This document shows, one piece after another, positions 9,765 to 17,835 of a DNA stretch of 64,000 nt (positions are counted from its first letter, which is position 1; the number at the start of each line of letters is the position of its first letter). The DNA comes from Legionella busanensis. GTDB taxonomy: Bacteria > Pseudomonadota > Gammaproteobacteria > Legionellales > Legionellaceae. Both the position numbers and the translations under genes were made by a program. The DNA lies in contig NZ_UGOD01000005.1 of NCBI RefSeq assembly GCF_900461525.1, positions 1-64,000 of the forward strand, read 5' to 3'. Under the pieces are notes generated by a model, which made no database searches, was not told the origin of the DNA, and saw only the letters and a list, made by a program, of their open reading frames with translations.

Positions 9765-10274
9765 ATGATTCGTTTAAGACTCATCGTATTGTTATTTTGG
9801 GGAGCTTGCCTAAGCGTTTATGCAGGGCAAGCACAATGGTTAACACAAATGATTCATGAGCATGAAGACGTTATGCAAACTAAGCGTATTGGAGATTATG
9901 AGAAAAAGGAAAAAGGATTTTTTAGCAATCATGGCTTGATTCTCTTTTATGGTAGTCTTTGCCCGCACTGCAGGCAGTTCGCGCCTATCCTAAAACGCTG
10001 GGCTGACCATCATCAAGCAGAAGTACTCCCTCTGGCTTTTGATAATCAACCGTTGCCTGAATTCCCAACATTCTTACCGGCGTCTACCGAATGGACTAAT
10101 GCCGCTTTTGGCGGTAATGCCATTCATTATCCTGCCCTTTTTCTAGTTAACTCTAAAACAAATGTGCTGTATCCAGTAGGGTTTGGTTCAATGACGGACG
10201 ATGAACTGAATGGCCGCATGGCGGCGCTTATCACTAAAATTAAAGCGTATGAAAACAAGGGAAAAGTGCAATGA
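9765..10274 (+). CDS. trbB: TrbB-like periplasmic thiol-disulfide protein
   Basis: This 169-residue exported thioredoxin-fold protein has an intact CPHC active site at about residues 66-69. The fold, position next to traF/traH and length fit TrbB, the F-plasmid disulfide isomerase that helps cysteine-rich Tra proteins (TraN, TraU, TraH) fold. AAGGAGAAGAA precedes the ATG. It overlaps traH by 4 bp. It could also be called a TraF paralogue, but the intact CXXC separates it from TraF. Confidence 0.85.
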   Translation: MIRLRLIVLLFWGACLSVYAGQAQWLTQMIHEHEDVMQTKRIGDYEKKEKGFFSNHGLILFYGSLCPHCRQFAPILKRWADHHQAEVLPLAFDNQPLPEFPTFLPASTEWTNAAFGGNAIHYPALFLVNSKTNVLYPVGFGSMTDDELNGRMAALITKIKAYENKGKVQ

Positions 10275-11635
10275 AAAAACGTTTTTTAGTGCTTAGTTTA
10301 TTTGGCTTTTTCTCTACGGCTTTTGCGAATGTGAGTCAAGATTTAGATAATTTTTTTAATGGAATGGGGTATGCGTCTAATGTGACATCCCCTGCCGCCT
10401 TTGAATCTCAAGCCGCAGGTTTCTTTGGCGGTGGTTCGTTGTATTCCCGCAATCAGGTGCGTCAATATCAATTGGTGCAGCTAGATTTACCCAGCTATCG
10501 CGCGGGCTGCGGAGGTATCGATTTATTTACCGGCAGCATGAGCTTTTTAAGCGAGCAAAAGCTTGTTGATTTAGGAAAATCAGTGATGACCAATGCGGGT
10601 GCTTATGCGGTAGATGTCATGCTTGCCTCCACGGTGCCGGAATTAAAACAAGTTCGGGATTATTTACAACAACTCGAGCAAATGGCCAATCAGGCTAGCA
10701 TTAACTCCTGCCAACTTTCGCAAAATATGGTAGGTGGTATCTGGCCAAAAACCGCAGAAAGCCAGCAAAAAATCTGTAAAGACCAGGCAGCCATGGGGAA
10801 AGAAGGCTTATTTAGTGATTACGTCAAAGCACGAATGGCGTGTTCTGGCAATGGTTTTGATACTGTGATGGATAAAGCATCTAAAGACCCTGAGCGTAAA
10901 AAACAAGTAGTTTTAAACAAAAATCTGGTGTGGTCACTCTTGCAAGCTAAATCATTCTTAAATAGTGATCGAGAATTAGCTGAGATGGTCATGAGCTTAA
11001 CAGGAACATTGATTATCGACAAAGAAGGTAAAGTGATCAATGTTCCATCTCTCGCGGGTAACGCTGATTTAATCAATGCCTTGATTGGTACTCAAAATGG
11101 TGTTCAAACAGCAAAGATATGGCGCTGTAAAGATGCAGGTAGTAATAGCCAGTGTCTGCAAGTCAGTCTTCAAGATATCAATATTTCTGAGACTTCCGCG
11201 CTCACTTACAGGGTTCGCGACATTATTCGTACCATAAACACTAAACTGGTTAATGATGAAAAACCAGGCAATCGTGAGCTTAATTTTTTAAGCATGACCT
11301 CCTTGCCGGTCATGAAATTTTTATCCGTATTAAATAGCATGCACTATGGAAGAAGTGCGGTAGACATTGAAGAATATTCAATGCTCATTGCCCAAGATTT
11401 GTTAACCAATTACCTTACTGAATTACTGCGTGAGGTCAGTGCGGCTACGGCCGGGTCTGAGTTAAATACCGATTTGGTCAAAGAAATTCAACAGCGCATT
11501 AATGAGGCAACCACGCGCGTGGCGTCACTTGATCCCAAGGTGGGTCACAAACTGCAAGAAAAACTCACATTGATTGAGCGCATGGCACACATTGAAAAAC
11601 AAGTTGCTTCTCAAATGAATAGCACAGCTGGTTAA
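10271..11635 (+). CDS. traH: TraH, pilus-assembly protein
   Basis: The product has 454 residues (F TraH about 458). A signal peptide (LVLSLFGFFSTAFA) is followed by the characteristic N-terminal NVSQDLDNFFNGMGYASN, and a coiled-coil C-terminus. TraH is periplasmic/outer-membrane associated and interacts with TrbI, TraU and TraF. Its start overlaps the trbB stop (ATGA). A 13-bp gap separates it from traG. Confidence 0.94.
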   Translation: MKKRFLVLSLFGFFSTAFANVSQDLDNFFNGMGYASNVTSPAAFESQAAGFFGGGSLYSRNQVRQYQLVQLDLPSYRAGCGGIDLFTGSMSFLSEQKLVDLGKSVMTNAGAYAVDVMLASTVPELKQVRDYLQQLEQMANQASINSCQLSQNMVGGIWPKTAESQQKICKDQAAMGKEGLFSDYVKARMACSGNGFDTVMDKASKDPERKKQVVLNKNLVWSLLQAKSFLNSDRELAEMVMSLTGTLIIDKEGKVINVPSLAGNADLINALIGTQNGVQTAKIWRCKDAGSNSQCLQVSLQDINISETSALTYRVRDIIRTINTKLVNDEKPGNRELNFLSMTSLPVMKFLSVLNSMHYGRSAVDIEEYSMLIAQDLLTNYLTELLREVSAATAGSELNTDLVKEIQQRINEATTRVASLDPKVGHKLQEKLTLIERMAHIEKQVASQMNSTAG

Positions 11636-11648
11636 GGAGTAAAACGCA

Positions 11649-14462
11649 ATGATAACGATTCATGTGTTAGCGGGAGGCGAGCTATTCCAACACGTGCTCA
11701 ATGCCATTAGCGCCTTCATGAAGCAAGATAGCTTTTTGGGGTTGCTGCGCATTACAGCCTTGATGGGCATTGTGATGGCCACCGTTGGGTTTCTTAAAAC
11801 CAGAGACCCCATGGCGTTTGCTCATTGGTTTTTGGGCTATGTGCTCTTTGTTAATCTAGTGTTACTACCAAAGACGTCTGTACTTATTGATGATATCTCG
11901 TCACAAACCCCAAAGCTTGTGGGCAATGTACCGGTGGTGTTTGCGCTAAGCGCAAGTTTAGTCACCACGATTGGATATGGAATGGCTCAAGTGTATGATG
12001 CGCTTTTAACGATGCCTAATGATTTGCAATATACAAAGACTGGTGCTTTGTTTGGTTCACGTTTAATTTCCGCCGCCACGTCTTTTCGTATTAAAGACCC
12101 AGTGCTTAAAGAGGAAATGAATGAGTATTTTCGCGTTTGTGTCGTCGGCGATATTCGATTAAATCGTAAGTACAGTGTGGGTGATTTAGCGCAGGCTACC
12201 GACATCTGGAAATTGATTACGGCACAGGCCTCGCCCCTTCGCATGATTTCTGTGAGTGGTAAGCCGGTGACTTGCCTTGATGCCTCCAAACCTAGCGGGC
12301 CTTACAGTCTTCGCAAAAAGCTCGATGCTGAGATTAAAAAGGCTTATACCTTTTTCGGCGTGAATTTATTTGGTAAACCAAAGCACACGACTTATGAAGC
12401 ACTCTTTAGCACCCATCTCAAATCAGCTTTTGACTATTATCAGGGTTTAACGGATACGGCAGGTAACATCTTTTTACAAAGCATGATGATAAATGCCATG
12501 AGCGATGGGGTAGCGCATTATCAGGCGTTTACCGACGCCACTGCTGGAATTGTAAATCAGCAATTTACCAAATCCCAAGTTCAACACCGCTGGAGTTGGG
12601 AAGTACTAGGGCAAAAAGCGCTTTGGATTTTACCAATTACCCATACCTGTCTCACGCTTTTATTGTTTGGTGTTTTTCCTTTAATTATTGCATTAACCAC
12701 GCTACCAGGCGGCATAAAAATTCTTTATGGCTACCTGCAGTTTTTTATGTCTTTGCAATTTTGGCCTGTGCTTTTTGCAATTTTAAATGCCGGTATGACG
12801 ATTTATGGGGCAACATCGTCTGGTGAGTATGGTCAATTTACGATGGTCAATCTTGATAAAATCGATGAGCTACATGCCGATGTTTCAGGCGCCTGCGGGT
12901 ATTTGATGATGCTCATTCCTTTCTTATCGCATGGGTTGGTGTCTAATTTGGGGGGTGCATTTAGCAATTTAGCAACCAGTATGATGAGCCATATGCAAGG
13001 TTCTAGCATGTCGGTGGCAGGGGAGGCTGCTAGTGGTTCCTTTGGCCTTGGTCAAACCAGTTTTTATAATACCACGGCCAACAATTTTTCAGCGAACAAA
13101 CATGATTCCAATTGGACGAACATGCATGGCATGCATACCGAGCAATTGGGTAGTGGGGTATTAAAAACTATTACAGGCGGTGGTGATGCTGTTTTTGATA
13201 TTAGTCCCGGCATGACTAAAAGTCATATTCATATTTCCGACTCTAAAGCATTAACAGGCTCATTGAACCAGGCGTATGAGCAATCAACTCAGGCAGCTGC
13301 CAATGAGGGTAAAGCCTATCAATCCGCTTTAAGTAATTTTGCTCATCGTGCATTAGCGCTGGCTCAATTATCTGGGCACGATATGCGTTTTGGCGATGGA
13401 GTTAGTTCTTCTGATTCAGCTCAATATTCCAGTGCGCTTTCTAAGATGTCACGGATTGCCGAGGATGTCGCCCATCGTAACGGCATAAGCAAAGAAGATG
13501 CTTTTGCCGCCATGACCAGTGGTGGTCATGGTATTTCAGGTGGCATTGACCTTCAAAAAAGTATTGCTGGAAAAATCTTTGGCGTTAAAGGGGGCGCGGA
13601 TACGCATCTTAACTACAATCGCAGTTCAACTAATGCTTATCGAGCACAAGAGGGCTATGACAAGGTCGTTTCTGCACAGGAGGCCGAAGATTTTAATAAA
13701 GCAAGCCAGTATGTTTCACAGTTTACTAAAACCCATCATTTTGATGACTCTCATTCAGAAGCTGCCTCGCTATCCAATCAAATAGGCGTTGATATAAGAG
13801 AGGCTGAAAATAGAAGTCATAACTATGATGTATCTCATACTCGCGCCATGCGAATTGCAGAGGCTAAAAACTATGTGGAATCAAAATCTGAGCAAATTAT
13901 GGCTGATCTTAATCAAGCGTTTCCATCTTTTGTTGCATTGAAGGTGGGTAAATCGCATCGCGATGCATTATTTGCGCGCCCTGGAGATATGAGTTCAATA
14001 CGGGAATTAGAAGGATTAGCGAGTGCTTTTGTTAACTCAAAGCGCGATCAATTAATTGCAGAATATAGCCCGAATGAATCGTCTTCTTCAATGGATGCCT
14101 TCTATGAAAATGAAAGCCAATCTTTAAACCAGAAGAGCAATCACATTGAAACGAATTATCAGAAAAGTAATGATGCGTTAACCCATAGTGCTAAAACACA
14201 AGATGTTGGTTTTGCTGATGACAGGAAAACAAACTTAGTGAATCAGGTGGGCAAACAAGTCAATAAGATTCATAAACACCATCAAATCAATATAGAGCCA
14301 AGTAAGCCTGAGCATATTTTGAAAGCTAAAGCTGAGCAAATAAACGAATACAAAGTAAAAGAACCCGATTGGAAATATGATGCCACAACCGGAGTGATTC
14401 CAGGGCATGCCGTGGATAAAGGGAAAGAGGCGATAAATGAGTTTTTTAAAGGAGATAAATGA
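11649..14462 (+). CDS. traG: TraG, mating-pair stabilisation/entry-exclusion membrane protein
   Basis: The product has 937 residues, essentially the length of F TraG (938). The N-terminal half is membrane-embedded (VirB6-like helices at about 20-90 and 330-460). The C-terminal half is a long, polar, Ser/Asn/Gln-rich periplasmic domain that in F separates pilus assembly from mating stabilisation and recognises TraS in the recipient. GGAGTAAAACGCA precedes the ATG. Confidence 0.94.
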   Translation: MITIHVLAGGELFQHVLNAISAFMKQDSFLGLLRITALMGIVMATVGFLKTRDPMAFAHWFLGYVLFVNLVLLPKTSVLIDDISSQTPKLVGNVPVVFALSASLVTTIGYGMAQVYDALLTMPNDLQYTKTGALFGSRLISAATSFRIKDPVLKEEMNEYFRVCVVGDIRLNRKYSVGDLAQATDIWKLITAQASPLRMISVSGKPVTCLDASKPSGPYSLRKKLDAEIKKAYTFFGVNLFGKPKHTTYEALFSTHLKSAFDYYQGLTDTAGNIFLQSMMINAMSDGVAHYQAFTDATAGIVNQQFTKSQVQHRWSWEVLGQKALWILPITHTCLTLLLFGVFPLIIALTTLPGGIKILYGYLQFFMSLQFWPVLFAILNAGMTIYGATSSGEYGQFTMVNLDKIDELHADVSGACGYLMMLIPFLSHGLVSNLGGAFSNLATSMMSHMQGSSMSVAGEAASGSFGLGQTSFYNTTANNFSANKHDSNWTNMHGMHTEQLGSGVLKTITGGGDAVFDISPGMTKSHIHISDSKALTGSLNQAYEQSTQAAANEGKAYQSALSNFAHRALALAQLSGHDMRFGDGVSSSDSAQYSSALSKMSRIAEDVAHRNGISKEDAFAAMTSGGHGISGGIDLQKSIAGKIFGVKGGADTHLNYNRSSTNAYRAQEGYDKVVSAQEAEDFNKASQYVSQFTKTHHFDDSHSEAASLSNQIGVDIREAENRSHNYDVSHTRAMRIAEAKNYVESKSEQIMADLNQAFPSFVALKVGKSHRDALFARPGDMSSIRELEGLASAFVNSKRDQLIAEYSPNESSSSMDAFYENESQSLNQKSNHIETNYQKSNDALTHSAKTQDVGFADDRKTNLVNQVGKQVNKIHKHHQINIEPSKPEHILKAKAEQINEYKVKEPDWKYDATTGVIPGHAVDKGKEAINEFFKGDK

Positions 14463-14463
14463 C

Positions 14464-15255
14464 ATGGTGAGCGATTTAAAAAAGGCACTAGCCATGGATT
14501 TAGAGGCGCTAAAACGTCTGGATTTAAGCATTATTCCTGCAGGCGCGTACTATAAACGCTTGTTTGGCGGCTGGCTCTTTTTATTTGCGCTACTTCTTGC
14601 CATTCAAACTGCAGCCTGTTTTTTTGCCATCGCGATACAGGCTTGGGATTATGCACCTCATACTGATAGATGGGAAAAATCCAATATGGAACATGAGAAT
14701 AGGAAAGACTCCATTCGTCATAGCCTATCTAGTCTTTATTATCTGGGAGAGAAGTTTCCTGAGGCAAGTGAAGAAGAGCTTAAAATGATTCAAAAAGAAA
14801 AAGAGCGCAGATGGCAAGAGGGTTTTCTTAAACGTAAGAAAGAACGTGAATTTAAATACAAAGAGGCACGCTTAGATGAGCATGCTTTGCTAACAGCAAA
14901 AATGGTCTTTGGTGTGTTTTTTTCATCCTTGCTGATATCGCTCTTTGGTCTGGGATTTATAAAAAACTACATCATTTTCAAACTTCAAATCAGCCCAAAG
15001 CTTCAAACAGGCGCCTACCTTATTCAAAAAGCAAAATGGGCTTTTACAGTATTCTTTTTAATTTTTGGCGTGTTTACATTTATTTTTATCCCGCTCTTTG
15101 AACAGGATGTCGTCTTTTTCTCAGCTATTCCTTGCTTGATTATAGCGGCTATTGCAACCAGCATAGCTGTTAATATGGAGATAAGCCGCATTGGGGTAAG
15201 TGTGTTATCAAGAGCCATTTCCAAGTTCTTTCATAAAGAGAAAGAGGGCGTCTGA
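14464..15255 (+). CDS. Membrane protein at the traS/traT position; candidate entry-exclusion factor
   Basis: I do not recognise a named family. The 263-residue product has about four membrane segments (roughly residues 33-60, 150-173, 195-218 and 222-242 of this start) and a charged, Lys/Glu-rich loop between the first two. GGAG at 14451-14454 favours the ATG at 14464; an in-frame ATG at 14437, preceded by AAAGAGG, would add nine residues. It lies between traG and traD, where F carries surface/entry-exclusion genes traS and traT, and overlaps traD by 1 bp. The role is inferred from position only; it might instead assist the coupling protein. Confidence 0.75.
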   Translation: MVSDLKKALAMDLEALKRLDLSIIPAGAYYKRLFGGWLFLFALLLAIQTAACFFAIAIQAWDYAPHTDRWEKSNMEHENRKDSIRHSLSSLYYLGEKFPEASEEELKMIQKEKERRWQEGFLKRKKEREFKYKEARLDEHALLTAKMVFGVFFSSLLISLFGLGFIKNYIIFKLQISPKLQTGAYLIQKAKWAFTVFFLIFGVFTFIFIPLFEQDVVFFSAIPCLIIAAIATSIAVNMEISRIGVSVLSRAISKFFHKEKEGV

Positions 15256-17117
15256 TGAGCAACGAGCCTAATTTCAAACACTATACGCGTGGTGGCCAAA
15301 TCAGTTTCCATAACCTTCGCATGTGGGATCAAATCACCAAAACGTTAAGTGTCATTTGTCTTTTTATGTGGGTGATTTTTACGGTACTTTTTGTTTGGTT
15401 TATTATTCCTCTGGAGAGGATAACGCATGCAGTCGCATTTTATGGGGCACAATTTTTAGAGTTTCTAGGCCAAAAGCATACCTTTGAATTATCATTTCAT
15501 GGTAAAGCTTACCAGCAAACAGTTAATTCTATTCTGCACTATGCTTACTACCAGGATAATGCAATCCACGTGATTCATAGTCTTGGTAAGTCTGCTTTCT
15601 GGGCATTTTGTCTCTCGTTAACTCTGGGGTTAGGTTTGGCTTTTTATTTTATCAAACGGGGAAAAACACAAAGCGCGTGTCAATTTGTTCGTGGCAGTCA
15701 GCTTAAAAATTCCAATGAAGTAAAAAAGAAAATCCTGCATGATAAAGCGCATTCAGATATTACGATTGATGGATTTCCCCTTATCAAAGACAGTGAAGTT
15801 CAGCATGTACTGGTACATGGCACCGTAGGCACCGGAAAAAGCCAGCTCATCATGAAAATTATGGATTGCCTTCGTAAACGAGGCGATCGGGTGATAGTCT
15901 ATGATAAGGGTTGTTCGTTTATTCCTCATTATTACCAACAAGATTCAGATGTCATTCTAAATCCATTCGATAAGCGTTGTGCCAATTGGGATATGTGGTT
16001 AGAAGCGCCTAGAGATTCTGATTTTGAAAACATGGCCGAAAGCGCAATCCCCATGCATGGTGAATCAGATCCTTTTTGGGTCAATGCGTCGCGAACCGTT
16101 TTTTCATGCTTAGGTTCAGTGATGCGAAATCATTCAGATTGCTCGCTTGGAAAATTATTAAAATTGATTTTAACCGATGAATTTTCAACGCTAGAAGAGT
16201 ATCTACAAGGAACCCCAGCAGCCACCCTTGTCAGTAATAAAATTGAAAAAACAGCAATTTCGATTCGTGCAACGCTTACAACCTACTTAAAGTCCTTTTC
16301 GGCACTGGCAGAACTTAATCAGGAAGGGAAACCACCGTTCTCTATTCGGGATTACATTCTTGATGAACAACAAAAAGGCTGGCTTTTTATTTCATCCAAT
16401 GGTGAGATGCATAAAACACTTAAACCTCTTATTTCGATGTGGTTAGCCCAAGCATCACTTGCCCTTTTGAGTTTAGCGCCTGATAGAAACAGGCGTATAT
16501 GGTTTATCTGTGATGAATTACCAAGCCTTCATAAATTGCCTCTGCTTGGTGAAACGATTGCCGAGGTACGCAAGTTTGGCGGTTGCTTTCTTTTAGGCAT
16601 GCAAAGCTTTTCACAACTTACCAAAGTTTATGGGCAGGCAGGTGCTAAAGAAATTTTCGATTTATTAAATACTCGTTTTTTCTTTCGCAGCCCCAGCGCA
16701 GATATGGCGCGTCTTGTGGCACTTGAGCTCGGTGAAGAAGAAATCGAAGAATCACGCGAAAACTATTCTTATGGTGCTAATAGCATTAGGGATGGCATTT
16801 CGCTTGGAAGCCAGCGTGTTACCCGCCCAATTGTATCCTATCCGCAAATTATGGAACTTAAAGACCTACACTGCTTTGTACGTTTACCAGGACACTATCC
16901 TATTACGGAACTATCACTTGATTTAGGATTTAGAGTAACAAAAGAGAATGGTTTTATTGAACGCAGTATGCCAACAGCCTTTAATTTCTCTCAATCTTCA
17001 TTTGAGGGTAATTTAGAGCCTGGAACAGGCGGCTATAAGATGAGCAAAATACTAACAAAAAACAAAATCAATTCCGAGTATCAAAACATCGAGGAACTTA
17101 ATCTTGAGCCCTTATAG
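15255..17117 (+). CDS. traD: TraD, type IV coupling protein
   Basis: The product has 620 residues: two N-terminal membrane segments (about residues 30-55 and 113-135), Walker A GTVGTGKS at about 188-195 and Walker B IWFICDELP at about 415-423. This is the VirD4/TraD coupling protein that recruits the relaxosome to the secretion channel. It is shorter than F TraD (about 717), lacking the long Gln-rich tail that binds TraM, which fits with the non-F relaxase in this plasmid. It overlaps the preceding gene by 1 bp and ends the operon. Confidence 0.94.
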   Translation: MSNEPNFKHYTRGGQISFHNLRMWDQITKTLSVICLFMWVIFTVLFVWFIIPLERITHAVAFYGAQFLEFLGQKHTFELSFHGKAYQQTVNSILHYAYYQDNAIHVIHSLGKSAFWAFCLSLTLGLGLAFYFIKRGKTQSACQFVRGSQLKNSNEVKKKILHDKAHSDITIDGFPLIKDSEVQHVLVHGTVGTGKSQLIMKIMDCLRKRGDRVIVYDKGCSFIPHYYQQDSDVILNPFDKRCANWDMWLEAPRDSDFENMAESAIPMHGESDPFWVNASRTVFSCLGSVMRNHSDCSLGKLLKLILTDEFSTLEEYLQGTPAATLVSNKIEKTAISIRATLTTYLKSFSALAELNQEGKPPFSIRDYILDEQQKGWLFISSNGEMHKTLKPLISMWLAQASLALLSLAPDRNRRIWFICDELPSLHKLPLLGETIAEVRKFGGCFLLGMQSFSQLTKVYGQAGAKEIFDLLNTRFFFRSPSADMARLVALELGEEEIEESRENYSYGANSIRDGISLGSQRVTRPIVSYPQIMELKDLHCFVRLPGHYPITELSLDLGFRVTKENGFIERSMPTAFNFSQSSFEGNLEPGTGGYKMSKILTKNKINSEYQNIEELNLEPL

Positions 17118-17207
17118 AATTTTACATCAAGAGGTAAACTTCAGATGGCTCAGTTATCATACCCCGTTCTAAATCTTTATTGGATAGGCAGAAAGACAGG
17201 GTTTCAC

Positions 17208-17825
17208 TTAGCTTTTGGATGGGAATATCTTTTCTCGCTCGGCTTTCGTTAATTTGCTCCATGAACGCATTAAAGCATCTCCCGCGGCCAACTTAACTTT
17301 TATCTCTTTAGAAGGCGCTGTTAAATAATGAAGTGTTAATCCACTTACAACACCACCTAATAATGCCGCAGCAAAAAACAATCCTGCACGCCAAAATCTT
17401 CGGCGCTCAAGGTGCGAACGGTGATTGGATAAGTCTGTACTCAACTGGCACAAAGCGTTAATACCGTGGTTAATAGGTTCATAAGCCATATCTCTTACTT
17501 CTTGGGCTATGGTTTGAGCGCTTTCTCGAATTGATTGCTTTAGTTCGGTTTTAACCCGGTCAACAATTGCTTGCTTGCATGATTTCTCAAACGACTCAAA
17601 CTGCTTAAGATGCTGCTCAAATTGTTTGACAGAATGCGCCATTTGACCTGAAGCCAGCGTAATGATTTCACGTTCTTCATTCAGTTGCCCATAAAGCCCT
17701 TTTAGTAACATGACCACTGATTTAAGGTGTTGCATCGTTTCATGGAAATCACTTTCCATGGGGTTTGAAGCGGTCCTGGATAATTCAGGCGTATTTAGTA
17801 CTTCCTCGTCATCTCTATCTAACAT
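17208..17825 (-). CDS. Membrane-anchored coiled-coil protein downstream of the relaxase
   Basis: The product has 205 residues. The N-terminal two-thirds are charged and predicted helical/coiled coil (about 25-130). One membrane segment follows (about 146-168, GLFFAAALLGGVVSGLTLHYL region), then a short basic tail. Similar architectures occur in mobilisation accessory proteins encoded next to MOBQ-type relaxases. It starts 10 bp after the relaxase stop and is probably co-transcribed. Function is inferred from position; I do not recognise the sequence. Confidence 0.7.
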   Translation of the reverse strand: MLDRDDEEVLNTPELSRTASNPMESDFHETMQHLKSVVMLLKGLYGQLNEEREIITLASGQMAHSVKQFEQHLKQFESFEKSCKQAIVDRVKTELKQSIRESAQTIAQEVRDMAYEPINHGINALCQLSTDLSNHRSHLERRRFWRAGLFFAAALLGGVVSGLTLHYLTAPSKEIKVKLAAGDALMRSWSKLTKAEREKIFPSKS

Positions 17826-17835
17826 GGGTCACCTT

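Noticed and set aside
13519-13785. 88-codon open frame inside traG
   Set aside because: Out-of-frame shadow within the conserved traG gene with no domain or ribosome binding site.
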